From positions 36,451,381 through 36,515,380 of the forward strand of contig OZ023275.1 of assembly GCA_964007475.1 (NCBI GenBank): a DNA stretch of 64,000 nt, given 5' to 3'. Shown piece after piece: positions 22,774 through 33,240 of this stretch (the stretch's first letter is position 1; every line of letters starts with the position of its first letter). This stretch comes from Hybos culiciformis. Lineage: Eukaryota; Arthropoda; Insecta; Diptera; Hybotidae. The translations under genes and the position numbers were made by a program. Under the pieces are notes generated by a model that was not told where the DNA came from, made no database searches, and saw nothing but the letters and a program-made list of their open reading frames with translations.

Positions 22774-24393
22774 ATGAACCAAGAAAATTTTAAAAATCTC
22801 AGAATTGAAAAAGGATTAGGTAAGAGGAACTAAAATTTAAAAATATTAATTATAATACTCTTGTCTCTTCAGGCCAATGCAAATTAAAAGATTGTTTTAT
22901 TTGTCAAAATATTTCATCAATAACATTATTGTCAACCAATCCATTAATTCAAGAAATAAAAAAAATTCCATTAAAAATTATTTGTCAAGAATCTGGTTTA
23001 AATGACAGCCAAATAGAGATAATTGTAAAGATAAGTGAAAACAATTCCAAAGATTATTTAATTGACGATTGGAGTGTGAAATTTGTTAAATTAGTTGCTC
23101 TAATGGTGAAATTAAATTTTAGTAAGTTTTAATATGCAAAATTTTTGCAATATAAAACATTATTATTGTAATCAGGAGGAGACGGTAGAACAAAAATATT
23201 ATCAACTACAGTAGTACACTATTGGCACTCCCAGAAATATGAATTGAATTTATTACACTATGATGATAAATTAACCACATTTATACATAATTAGAACATA
23301 AATATTTTAATAAATAAAGTTACTACCGCACCATAATATTTTTTTTTAAATACTCTAATTTAACATTTCAGACCAATTAGCTGAATTATCGAGAAGTTAT
23401 TTCATTAATGAAGCAAAATTTCTAAATCCAATCAAAGAGGTTCAATTATTGAAAAGCCTTCCTGGCCCTTTTGATATAAATAAAGCCGATAATAATGTAA
23501 GAAATTTTAACGATAATTCAGCAAGAGCAGCAGAAACACTTTGCAGAAACAAAGATCCATATTTAATGTTGGTTAATCTAGCAATTTATGGAAATTTCAA
23601 TTATAAATGTTATGTTAACTCGAAAACCTACAGCAAAGCTGCAGAACATTTTGCATTATCTGGTTTTCAAGATTCTTTAGATAAAATATTTCAATTTGAT
23701 AATAATGAGCCTGAAATTCGACCGAATTCCAGTAAATATGTTCAATTAGAAAATAAAACAGAAAAGGGTAAACCTATTCAGGAACCACAGCTTTTAAAAT
23801 CAAATTCTCAACCACCTCCAGTTCCAACAAGTTCGGCTAATTTAAATCAATTTCATCCAACATTTTGGGGTATTCCAGCATATGCATCAACTCAAATTCA
23901 AGTACCAAATCAAAATCTTTGGCCAAAATTTTTGAATATTTCAACTCCTCAACAAATACTAATGCAATCATATTTATCGGGTCAACCAAATTTGGTTGCA
24001 AATTATGCAGGTGTTTTTCAACCAACACATCCAGTATTACTTCCATATTCATCACCATTTCAATATTTCAATGAAACATATGTTAATACTTCGATAATTC
24101 AACAACAACATGTTAACTTTTTTGGAGCAGCCAATGGAAATGTCCACGACTTGTTTTATGCACAAATGCTGCAAAAAACTCAACAAATTACTCAAACAAT
24201 AATAGCAAATAAATATGAACAACAAGTAAATCAAAAACCAACTAATTTAGATATACTCACAAATTCACTGTCTTCAGCTCCGAAGCAGAATTATGTCCAA
24301 CTCCATGGATCAATAAAATCGGGAAAATCTGAACCAACTCAAAATCAACCATCAAATTCTGAATTAAATGAATTAAAAGATACACATTGCTAA
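22774..24393 (+). CDS. Three-exon gene for an unrecognised protein of about 438 residues
   Basis: Exons are 22774-22819, 22873-23121 and 23372-24393. The introns are short (53 and 250 bp). The first has donor GTAAGA and a pyrimidine-rich acceptor ending TCTTCAG; the second has donor GTAAGT and acceptor ATTTCAG. Both are phase 1 and the frame stays open through both joins, which supports the model. The N-terminal part (about 1-210) looks folded: it starts MNQENFKNLRIEK, has a small Cys cluster (CKLKDCFICQ) and a hydrophobic helix around FVKLVALMVKLNF. The segment LCRNKDPYLMLVNLAIYGNF is also distinctive. The C-terminal half is low complexity, rich in Gln, Asn, Pro and Ser, and has no obvious membrane segment. 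AATAAA at 24518-24523 may serve polyadenylation. I cannot name the family. The start is the first ATG of exon 1; a further upstream exon is not excluded. Confidence 0.75.
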
Positions 24394-25912
24394 TTATTTA
24401 AAAAGCATATTTTTGTTATTTATAATTCGATGTGTCATCAATTTGTCATAAGTGATAAAATCTTTTACGTTAAAATTTATAAATATATAGTCGCGAAAAT
24501 GACTTTTGTTGTTGATAAATAAAATACATCGGCTTTTCAATACTCTGTGTAAGGGTAAAATATGAGGAAGATTGTTGTGGATTTGATCTTTAATTTCTAT
24601 TTTAAGTTTTAAAAATTTATTCTAAAAATCTAGCTCTAAATAATTTAGATTATTACTGAAATATTTTTTTTTTTTTTGAAAATAAAGAAGTGTCATTTTT
24701 ATAATATAGTAATATTAATTTTCTTTAAAAAGTTTAATAAAAAAAAAAGTTTTGATAAAAATATAAGTTTTTTAGTTTAATTTCTTTCCATAATTTCTGT
24801 TTGACTTAAGCCACATAATATTCAAACTAGTGTATTTGCCATATAAAACAAATTCTCGAATTCCTTTCACTTATATTCCAAATAGAGTTGAGAAACTATG
24901 CGTTTAAATCAATTCAAATCATATAAACTAACAAGAGTATAGATTTGACAATTAAAGTCTACTATAACCAACTTGTCGTAATCCAAATTCAAAAAGTTAG
25001 CTGAATCAATTAAATCAGTAAATTGTATATTTGAAGAATGTCGATAAAAATTTAATTTTGTTTTTTTTTTTTAAAATTGTCATCATATTTTTTGTCCCAT
25101 CGTTCATCATTATTCATAATTTTCAATGATCTGTAAAATTTATTATTATGATGAATTCAAAACACCTTGTATGCAATCGGTCTAACTACATATTCTGATT
25201 CCAAGTGTATAATAAAAATCTTAAAATTTTAGATAAGAATTATTTCATTTCTCTTTTTTTTATCTGTATATAATTAAAAATATACAATATGTAAACAATA
25301 AGCATAACTATACAGCAAAAAATGGAAGAAAAAATTATTTTATTTTATTTTTCCTTTGATAAGATTCCAATTTCTCTTGTTACCTCAACAAATAAATACA
25401 TTTTTTTTTGTTTTTTCTTATTTTTGTTCTTTAATGAAATAATATAAAAAGAAAAACAATTTTTTAGTCACACCAATTTCAGTTCAAAAATAAAAGTTTT
25501 TTTCTTGTTTTTTTTTAACAGATAATGAGCAAAAAGAAAACATAAAATGAAAAATTAGTCAGATTGAAATATTTGAAGTCAATTGAATTGATGAATCATA
25601 AAAATAATTCATTTATAAAAAAAAAAATAAATTGAAAATATTTTCTATATTATATTTTTTATTTAAAGGTTTTTAAGAATAATATACAAAATGTATAGAA
25701 ATAGTAGGTATGACGTTAATGATGTAATTTTATTTCCATACTTTTTGTCTTAACTCATTAAACATACACTTAAAGTTATATATAAGTTGCTTATGAATCT
25801 CTACTATCGATACAATGAACATTTCAAATTATATAACTCAAACATTTAAATTAAGAAAAAGGCCTTTTCCATACACAAGGTTGGTCACTTTTTTTTATTT
25901 GTCAATACATTG
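24394..25912. other. AT-rich intergenic DNA
   Basis: This is the 3' flank of the three-exon gene, with a polyadenylation signal at 24518-24523, followed by A/T-rich DNA up to the TSD of the errantivirus. No other feature is seen. Confidence 0.5.
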
Positions 25913-25916
25913 ATAT

Positions 25917-26224
25917 AAAAATAAAACAACTATTTTATTTGAATTCCTCTTCAGAACTAACTTTATTTTTATTCCAGATTTTAATTTTAAGTACAGTTTT
26001 ACATTTTTTAGTTTCGAAATAAGATCTTCTAGTTTTATCTATTTTTCTTTGTTTTAGTTCACACAGAACTTATTACATTGAAAAAGATAAGAGAAAGCTT
26101 AATTGGCATTTTATTACTTCAAAATTAATTCAATTTGAATTAATTTTGTTTTTAAAGAATTTATTTTACAAAACTGTTTTAAACCAAATATGATTTTATG
26201 GGGTTGAAGCCTAATTATATAACT
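25917..26224 (-). repeat. 3' LTR of errantivirus
   Basis: It matches 33240-33547 along its whole length by eye. Its inner edge adjoins a purine-rich stretch (GGGGTGGAGT in element orientation, 26225-26234) that likely serves as the polypurine tract. The env stop codon lies inside the first bases of this LTR. Confidence 0.92.
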
Positions 26225-27573
26225 ACTCCACCCCGAAAATTAGTTTGCGTCTCTGCAAACGGCTCAATTTTTCTTTTATCTTCCTCATTTGTTTTCTGAA
26301 TTATTTGTACATTTGCTGTATTTTTTCTATAAAATTTTACATAAAAAATTATTATTATAGTGACAATTACAATGAAAATAAAAGTATAAGAACTGTAAAC
26401 TAATCTTTGTTCGAATTTAACATAATTTATTATTTCTCTATTTTCAATGTGTTTTGTATGTAGTGTTTCTAGTGTGAGATTTTGAATTCGTTTTGTGTAA
26501 TTAAAGTCTGTTAAATGTAGTATAATTTTGTTTGTCATGTTTTGCAGTGTATTTTGGAATATTAGTTCGTGTATTTGAATTTTGCAATTTATAAACTTAA
26601 GTATGCTATTTCCTTTTATTACAATATTTTGATCCATACAATTTTGTTCGATTTCCGTTAACGGAAAATTTTTAATTATTAACAAATCGTCGAAAACTTC
26701 TTCAACAGAAGGGTTTTTATTAATTCGAATGTTACATGTATTGTTCTTATAAAAAATTTTCCTTATACAACTATTAGTATGGAATTTTAAATTCTTCTTT
26801 TTTACATCATTGGAATATTGATAGATACTATTTTTATTTATAATAATTTTTTCGATTTTATAATCTAATTCTTCAAATTTTTCGTTCGGAAATGGAATTA
26901 TTAAGCCGTTGTAAAAAGTTTCGGGTGAGAATTTTGGAATGCCTAATGCAAATATGACAATTTTGTCTTTAATTAAAACGTAATTTTTTATAAAAGCAAG
27001 ATTCTTCGATGTTATGTTGTATTTAGTAATTTCTTCGTCTGTCAAAATGTCGTGTGCTAGTACGTCTAATTTACTTAAAAGTATAATGTCGGAAATTTTT
27101 TCAATTTGTTTATTTATAGTAGAAATGTCAGCGTAAATTTGGAAAGTAAATTCGATTTCTTTGGCAGTAGTTAAAGCTCTTAGTGATTCGTTTGTAATTT
27201 TGTTAAAAGTTTCTTCAATTTGTTTTTGTCCCGTGTTAACATGTTCTGTGATTTTATTGAGATTTTTGATAAGATTATTGTTAATGAAAACTTGTTTGTT
27301 AATTTGTTCTGTTATTTGTTTAGCGTTAATGTCCAGATTTTGTAAATGTTTGTAAATTTCGTCGGCGTCGTCATTATCCATTGTACCGAAAGAGTATTTT
27401 AAAGCAGAACCGACCATGTTAATGAAACCTCGTTTAAATCTTTTTTGTAAGTTTTGTGGTAGTAATGTCTGTAGGTTTTGTTTAGCGGTTTTTAATTCTC
27501 TTACTAGAAGTTTGTAATTATTAGAAAATCTAGAAATGTTTAAAAATAATATGTTGGTTTCAATTGTCTGCAA
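26215..27573 (-). CDS. env: Env-like fusion glycoprotein of errantivirus
   Basis: The 452-codon frame encodes an insect-retrovirus Env of the type related to baculovirus F proteins. A furin-type site RFKR at about 45-48 is followed by a glycine-bearing, fusion-peptide-like segment. A transmembrane helix rich in Ile/Val/Phe lies at about 396-414, with a short cytoplasmic tail of about 35 residues. The frame starts with TTG in this reading; I see no in-frame ATG or signal peptide between the upstream in-frame stops and the furin site. The part before the furin site is short (about 48 residues) compared with gypsy Env. Env is normally made from a spliced RNA, so the start may come from a leader exon, or this copy may have lost its N-terminus. 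The protein would act at membranes to mediate fusion. Confidence 0.85.
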   Translation of the reverse strand: MQTIETNILFLNISRFSNNYKLLVRELKTAKQNLQTLLPQNLQKRFKRGFINMVGSALKYSFGTMDNDDADEIYKHLQNLDINAKQITEQINKQVFINNNLIKNLNKITEHVNTGQKQIEETFNKITNESLRALTTAKEIEFTFQIYADISTINKQIEKISDIILLSKLDVLAHDILTDEEITKYNITSKNLAFIKNYVLIKDKIVIFALGIPKFSPETFYNGLIIPFPNEKFEELDYKIEKIIINKNSIYQYSNDVKKKNLKFHTNSCIRKIFYKNNTCNIRINKNPSVEEVFDDLLIIKNFPLTEIEQNCMDQNIVIKGNSILKFINCKIQIHELIFQNTLQNMTNKIILHLTDFNYTKRIQNLTLETLHTKHIENREIINYVKFEQRLVYSSYTFIFIVIVTIIIIFYVKFYRKNTANVQIIQKTNEEDKRKIEPFAETQTNFRGGVVI

Positions 27574-27628
27574 TATGTCCGAAAAGTCTTCTAAATTTAT
27601 AACGTGTAATTATTATGTTAAAATACAT

Positions 27629-27657
27629 TCTGCGAAAGAGAGAAAGAGGAAAGAAAA
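27629..27657 (-). promoter_or_regulatory. Candidate splice acceptor for env mRNA
   Basis: Between the pol stop and the env frame the minus strand reads a strong pyrimidine tract ending TTTCGCAG, with the cut before 27629. A good donor, GTAAGT, occurs in the 5' leader at 32290-32285. A second possible acceptor (ATATTGCAG) lies at about 27569, in phase with env. Env splicing is established for gypsy; the use of these exact sites is inference. Confidence 0.5.
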
Positions 27658-30600
27658 TTAGTCCTGGTATTTGAATCTACGTTTAAGTTGTGTTTCGTGG
27701 TATTTTGTTCGTCTGTTATTACTGTTGTCTACTGTGTAATCTCCAAATTTTTGATATTTATGTAGTTTTTTGTATTTGGGTTTGTTTTTTATTACAATTC
27801 TATTTCTTACTACGTTATCGTTTATTTCATAATTAAAGTCCCGATTTTTATTTAAATTTTGTGTACGATCTAATTTTTCTTGATTGAATTTTGTAGCTAA
27901 ATTTGTAATGTCATTTTTATCAAAGTTTTTAATAATGAAATCAAAAGGGCGAATTTTGGTGGTTGAGTGAATAGTATTGTTATAAAAAAGTATGGCTTTG
28001 TGAATTCGTTCGTCAAGTTCCCCTATGTTGGTTTTTTCTGCCTCCATTATGCGTAAATGTTCATTCAAGGTGCCGTGCAGTCTTTCTACGTCTGAATTTC
28101 CCGTCTTTTTCCCGGCCGTAGTGACGTGTATTTCAATGTTATTGTCTTTTAGGTAAAGGTCTATTGCGTTATGTAGTATACATGTCTCGTTATCGTGTAC
28201 CAATTTCCTCATTTTTCCCAAAAATTGAATTCTTTCTTTTAAAGCTTTTAAAATTGAAACCCAAGTCCTGTCGTTTAATTTATGAATAGTAGCAAATTTT
28301 GAAAATTTATCAATAGTAGTCAAATACATTACATTTCTGTAAGGAAACCAAATGTCAATGTGAACGATGTCGTTGATACAATTAGCATTTTCAGTTAATC
28401 TAAATGGGATTTTATTTGGGTGGCGATCATGTTTAGCCAAAATACAAATTTCACAATTGTTTATCAATTTAGTAATAAAGTGTAATAAGTCTGGGAAATA
28501 AAATTTTTCTTTTAACTCATTGAATACTTCGGTTATACCTCTATGGTTGTTACGTAAGTGTTCATCTTTAATAATAGTTAATAATTTGTCTTCGTCAGTT
28601 ACGTCCGTTAGTTTTAGGTCAGATCTAACTAGTCTAAAGTTATGATGGTTAGGAAAATATTTAAAAAATAGATTTTCGAATTCGGTAAATAACTCTTTGT
28701 TTTCAGAATAAACGCACATCGTAACTTTTTCTATGAGTATTTTTTCCATATAACCGAGCAAATCTGATGTTTCTTTAATAAGTATAAAATTTTGAATCTT
28801 CTTATGTATAATTTTAATGGTATTTTTGGATTTTTCGCCGAAATTTAAATAAATCTGATTTTTGTAAAAGTTGATGGGCTTGTGGGTTGATTTAATTCTG
28901 TCTTTTAAATTATTCTCAATCAAAGAAGTTGAAAGATTTTCGCTATTATAAAGTTCCTGATTAATAATTTCCGGGTTTTCGTCTGGTTTGGTATAGCGAC
29001 TAAGTCCGTCTGCTACTCGATTTTCTTTTCCTCTTACATAGTTGATATTAAAATCATATTCATTGAGCTTTATTTTCCATCTCTGTAATTTCATATTTGG
29101 TTCCTTAAGATTATGAAGCCAAATAAGTGGTTTATGATCGGTACAAATTGTAAACTTTCTCCCGAACAAGTATACCCTAAAATATTTAACTGCCCAAACA
29201 ATGGCGAGAAGCTCTTTTTCGATGACCGAATATCTTTTTTCATGATCGTTCAATGTGCGGGACGCGTAGCATACTGGGTGGCTATTTTGACTTAAAACAG
29301 CTCCAATAGCATAATTCGACGCATCAGTCGTTAATAAAAAAGGTTTTTGAAAATCAGGGCTTTTGAGAACTGGCTCACTAATTAATAACAGCTTGAGTTT
29401 GTTGAAAGAAGCTATGTACTCAGGATCACATACATTAATTTTGAGATCCTTTTTCAAGTATTTAATGATGGGATAAGCTACCCGTGCATAGTCTTTTATA
29501 AATTTTCTGTAATAGCCGGTTATACCAAGGAATTGTTGTATTTCTTTAATAGTCGTTGGTAGTTTTAAATTTTTAATACTTTCAAATTTTCTATAATCAG
29601 GTTTTATACCTTCGTCAGAAATAATGTGTCCTAGATAGTCAGTAGTCTCGTCAGCAAAACTGCATTTGTCGATTTGTATTTTTAAATTTGTTTCTCTTAA
29701 TCTCTGTAAAATTTTTTTGAGTGATAGTAAATGTTCTTCAAAACTGGTCGAAAAAATTAAAATGTCGTCAAGATAAACTACACAAATTTTGTTAATGTAA
29801 TCTTCGAGAATTCTATTCATTAACCGTTGGAAAGTTGAAGGAGCATTTTTCAACCCGAAAGGCATGCGTACGAATTCGTAGTGCCCGGTTGCAGTGGAAA
29901 AAGCCGTTTTTGCTCGATCTTCTGGAGCAACTTCCAGTTGGTGAAAACCTTTAGCTAAATCGATTTTCGAAAAATAAGTGCATTTACCGAGTTTGTCAAA
30001 TATTTCGTCAATGTTGGGAAGTGGGAATCTATCATCTATAGTCTGTTCGTTGAGTTTTCGATAGTCAATTACTATTCTAAATTTTTGTTTTCCTGAATTG
30101 TCAGGTTTTTTAGGTACAACCCATATTGGGGCGTTATAAGGACTATCGCTAGAAACTATAATTTTTTGCTCAAGCATTTCTTTAATCTGTCTGTCTACTT
30201 CTTCTCTATGTATTTCGGGATATCGGTATAATTTGGAAAAAATGGGGGTATCAATTTTGGTCTTAATGTGGTGTTTAATTTCGTTGGTAAATGTCAACCT
30301 ATTTCCTTCAGAAAAAAATAAATCTTGATAATTGCTTAAAACGGTTTTCAATTTCATTGTGTCACTTTCGTTTTGGTGTTTTGGGAAAATGTTTATAGGG
30401 ATGGTTCCATTATAAGTTTCATTACTGAATATATTGGAAGAGTCAGAATTAGAGAATTTTTGATGGTAACATTCTTCATCTAAATTAAGGAAAAAAGGGA
30501 GAGTCGCATGTCGAGTGTGTAATAGTCTATTTTTATAGTCAATAACTGCTTCTAAGTCAACTAAAATATTGTTTCCTATTAATCCATCGAAGTTTGTATG

Positions 30601-30804
30601 AAATTTATATTCTAGGAAAGTTACGAAATGATCTTTGTTTTCATTAAATTCTTTAAACATTGGTATTTTATAGATAGCGGTAGTCTCAATGTTTCTATTT
30701 AAAACTTTCAAAGGTATGTTGTTAACATTAAGTCTCCATTTTGGGTTACAGAGGTTTGGGTTTATTATACTACTTTCTGCACCACTATCGATTATAAATT
30801 TCAT
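27658..30804 (-). CDS. pol: Pol polyprotein of errantivirus (protease, RT, RNase H, integrase)
   Basis: The 1048-residue frame carries every pol domain in order. The protease motif DSGA is at about 6-9. Reverse transcriptase spans about 190-380 with YLDD at 344-347. RNase H has D494, E531 and D556. Integrase has a zinc site H749/H754/C784/C787 and the catalytic triad D817, D871 and E907, with the D,D35E spacing typical of retroviral integrases. Open sequence continues upstream of the first Met and overlaps the gag end in the -1 frame, so Pol is probably made as a Gag-Pol fusion by -1 ribosomal frameshifting near 30830-30850, as in related elements. The ATG at 30804 need not be used. No frame break is seen. 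Reading this on the minus strand places gag to the right and env to the left. Confidence 0.93.
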   Translation of the reverse strand: MKFIIDSGAESSIINPNLCNPKWRLNVNNIPLKVLNRNIETTAIYKIPMFKEFNENKDHFVTFLEYKFHTNFDGLIGNNILVDLEAVIDYKNRLLHTRHATLPFFLNLDEECYHQKFSNSDSSNIFSNETYNGTIPINIFPKHQNESDTMKLKTVLSNYQDLFFSEGNRLTFTNEIKHHIKTKIDTPIFSKLYRYPEIHREEVDRQIKEMLEQKIIVSSDSPYNAPIWVVPKKPDNSGKQKFRIVIDYRKLNEQTIDDRFPLPNIDEIFDKLGKCTYFSKIDLAKGFHQLEVAPEDRAKTAFSTATGHYEFVRMPFGLKNAPSTFQRLMNRILEDYINKICVVYLDDILIFSTSFEEHLLSLKKILQRLRETNLKIQIDKCSFADETTDYLGHIISDEGIKPDYRKFESIKNLKLPTTIKEIQQFLGITGYYRKFIKDYARVAYPIIKYLKKDLKINVCDPEYIASFNKLKLLLISEPVLKSPDFQKPFLLTTDASNYAIGAVLSQNSHPVCYASRTLNDHEKRYSVIEKELLAIVWAVKYFRVYLFGRKFTICTDHKPLIWLHNLKEPNMKLQRWKIKLNEYDFNINYVRGKENRVADGLSRYTKPDENPEIINQELYNSENLSTSLIENNLKDRIKSTHKPINFYKNQIYLNFGEKSKNTIKIIHKKIQNFILIKETSDLLGYMEKILIEKVTMCVYSENKELFTEFENLFFKYFPNHHNFRLVRSDLKLTDVTDEDKLLTIIKDEHLRNNHRGITEVFNELKEKFYFPDLLHFITKLINNCEICILAKHDRHPNKIPFRLTENANCINDIVHIDIWFPYRNVMYLTTIDKFSKFATIHKLNDRTWVSILKALKERIQFLGKMRKLVHDNETCILHNAIDLYLKDNNIEIHVTTAGKKTGNSDVERLHGTLNEHLRIMEAEKTNIGELDERIHKAILFYNNTIHSTTKIRPFDFIIKNFDKNDITNLATKFNQEKLDRTQNLNKNRDFNYEINDNVVRNRIVIKNKPKYKKLHKYQKFGDYTVDNSNNRRTKYHETQLKRRFKYQD

Positions 30805-30827
30805 ATCTCCTTTTGGGGATTTTAGTA

Positions 30828-32129
30828 CTATATATGGTAGTCGTTTGAGGCCTGGTCTTGAAAATTTGATTGGAAATTTGATTGAAAGTCGGAGATGGGT
30901 TCTTCGAAATTATTTTGTAGGCCTTCGTAAAAATTTTGTTGTTCGAAAGTATTGGGTTGTTCAAAAGTATTGGGTTGTTTAAAAGTATTGGGTTGTTCAA
31001 AAGTATTCAGTTGTTCGTCAAAAGTTTTAGAATTTTCGTTTACTGTAATGTCCATTGGTTCGACTCTGTCTCTCATATTCAGGTTCCTGTTATTGTTGTT
31101 GTTCGTATTTGTATTAAACCGATTAATATTATTAAGTTGTTGATTGGGAAAATATTGGTTTCCGTGGAAAAAAGGATAATTATTATTATTAGGTGTGTTG
31201 AATCGATTCTGTTGAAAATTATTACTATTGCTTGGTTGGTTCGAAATATTGTTACGATTATTACTGAAACTATGGTTAATGTTGGAATTATTTTGAACGA
31301 GATTGTTTCTATTAAAATTTTGTTGATAATTAGAGTTAGAATGAAAACGTTGATTAAAATTATTGTTACTATTATTTTCGTTAGGTCTGTAATTATTTCC
31401 GTTCATATTCCGATAATAAGTATTATTATGGCTAAAACCGTTTCTATTAGTATTGTATTGGTTGGTATTGTATTGGTTAGTATTTCCGTTAAAATTTAAT
31501 TTATTCTCTGTATTCCGAGTTTCATTGATTTTTCGATTTGTGTTCATAAAATTTCTCGGGCTTGCGTTTTGTGTATTCTGACAGTACCCTAGGTCGTTGA
31601 GCAATTTGTAGGCGTCATTCAATGTTGCAGGATTTCTACATTCCACAATGTTCTTCGCCAATGGTGGCAAATTCGATGTAAAATGTTGTAACGCGAGTCT
31701 TCTGTTGGTTGCTAAATTGTCAGGAGTTGCGTTTTCCGACAAATAAAGAGAATTATTGAGTCTACATAATAATAAGTTAATGTCTGAATAGAAAGTTTCA
31801 ATGTTTCCGTTACAGCGCATCATGCGTAATTCGTCAAGTAATTTTGTCATAGAAGTTTGTTCACCGTGATTTGTAACTAAAGCCGTCTTAATGTCATTCC
31901 AAGTAAGGTCAGAACCTGCTTTTATAATGGTTTCCCTAGCGGGCCCTATTATTTTATCTAGGATGTATCCTTTAGCAACGTTTCTAGATGCTTCTGGGAT
32001 TGCATTTATTAAGGCTTGTAAGGCTTCTATTCTTCCAATAAAAAGAGTTAGGCTATATTTATCACCAGAATACGGAGATATATAACTAATTTGTTTTGCC
32101 AAATTATTTAAAAGTTCTTGTCCTTCCAT
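30828..32129 (-). CDS. gag: Gag protein of errantivirus
   Basis: The 433-residue frame precedes pol and ends 23 bases before the first pol Met. The N-terminal half (about 1-185) is a folded-looking capsid-type region. The rest is very rich in Asn, Gln and Phe, with NN-rich runs and repeated NTFEQPNTF-type units near 385-405. I see no CCHC zinc knuckle, which fits errantiviruses since many lack one. The start ATG at 32129 is the first in frame and follows the long leader. It should assemble the particle and bind genomic RNA. Confidence 0.88.
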   Translation of the reverse strand: MEGQELLNNLAKQISYISPYSGDKYSLTLFIGRIEALQALINAIPEASRNVAKGYILDKIIGPARETIIKAGSDLTWNDIKTALVTNHGEQTSMTKLLDELRMMRCNGNIETFYSDINLLLCRLNNSLYLSENATPDNLATNRRLALQHFTSNLPPLAKNIVECRNPATLNDAYKLLNDLGYCQNTQNASPRNFMNTNRKINETRNTENKLNFNGNTNQYNTNQYNTNRNGFSHNNTYYRNMNGNNYRPNENNSNNNFNQRFHSNSNYQQNFNRNNLVQNNSNINHSFSNNRNNISNQPSNSNNFQQNRFNTPNNNNYPFFHGNQYFPNQQLNNINRFNTNTNNNNNRNLNMRDRVEPMDITVNENSKTFDEQLNTFEQPNTFKQPNTFEQPNTFEQQNFYEGLQNNFEEPISDFQSNFQSNFQDQASNDYHI

Positions 32130-33222
32130 TTCCGAAATTTTTGGTACAAACTTATTCTTAGATAATTATCAATAACAAAATAATTACTTTTTAATCGAAT
32201 AATAAAAAAAATATGATTATTACAAAAAATAGTGATAAACAAAGTAAAATTTTGAATCCAAATTGCTAAAATAAAAATAACTAAACTTACGTAACTTAAC
32301 TTAAAAATTTTCGCCTGTTTAAATTTTCGATGTGTTTGTGGTCTTCTTGAATGCGTGGATTTGTTGCTTGATGAGATTTCTGCTTCAATGATTTTAAATT
32401 TAATTTCTTATTTATAGATTTGTTTAATTATAAAAATTTAGATTTTATGGTAAGTTTTATCGGAATTTTTATTTTAAATTTTTTTTCAAAAATTTTAATT
32501 TTATTTTAATTTATAGGAATTTACTTTACAATGAAATTTTTTTTTTTTTTTCAAATAGTTTTCTCAAATTTTAATGGTTTTAGATTTTAATAATTATTTA
32601 TTTAATTTAATATTAATTTCTTTTTTATTGTCACTTTTTCTTTTCAATTAAATTCTCAATAATATCTTATTTATTCTTAATTTTTTCAAAATTTTTCAAT
32701 TAAATACTTTAATTGTTTAAATACTTTCTCAATAATTTCTTATTTATTCTCAATTTTTCCAGTTAAATACTTTAAATTCTCAATAAAATTCTCAATAATT
32801 TATTATTTATTCTCAATCTTTTCAATTAAATACTCAATAAAAATTTGTTACTTTTTTTCGTTATTCGTTATTATGAATTTTTTCTTCAGAGATAAAAATT
32901 ATTTTTTTCAATAATTTTACTTATTTTTATTTATTTATTAATATTTGTAGCAAAATTTAAATTTTAATTAATTTACTTATTGTTAAACTTTTTATAGAGA
33001 TTGAATTTATTTTTTCAATAATTACCAAATCTCTATCTTCTAACTTAAAATTTTTATTTTTTCAATAAAAATTATATTATTTCTTACGATTAAAAAATTT
33101 TTTATTTTTTCAATAAAAATTAATTTTTTCCAATTATTTTTTCAATAATTTTAATAAAAAATTTAAAATACTATTTTTTTTTTTTTTTTTTTTTATAACT
33201 TAAAAAAAATTTTAAAAAAAAA
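32130..33222 (-). promoter_or_regulatory. Errantivirus 5' leader with internal tandem repeats
   Basis: About 1.1 kb separates the primer-binding site from gag, long for a leader. At 32650-32837 a unit of roughly 63-73 bp, recognisable by TCTCAATAAT followed by TTATTTATTCT, appears three times. From 32900 to 33160 a TTTTTCAATAA motif recurs about six times. In Drosophila gypsy the equivalent place carries the Su(Hw) insulator repeats; a like role here is only positional inference. The donor-like GTAAGT lies at 32290-32285. Confidence 0.55.
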
Positions 33223-33240
33223 TCTTCACCGACTGCGCCA
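33223..33240 (-). other. Primer-binding site of errantivirus (tRNA-Ser type)
   Basis: In element orientation it reads TGGCGCAGTCGGTGAAGA, directly at the end of the 5' LTR. This resembles the tRNA-Ser primer site of 297/17.6-type elements. Confidence 0.7.

Noticed and set aside
30936..31499. 187-codon plus-strand frame over the errantivirus gag
   Set aside because: It is the antisense shadow of the Asn-rich gag region.
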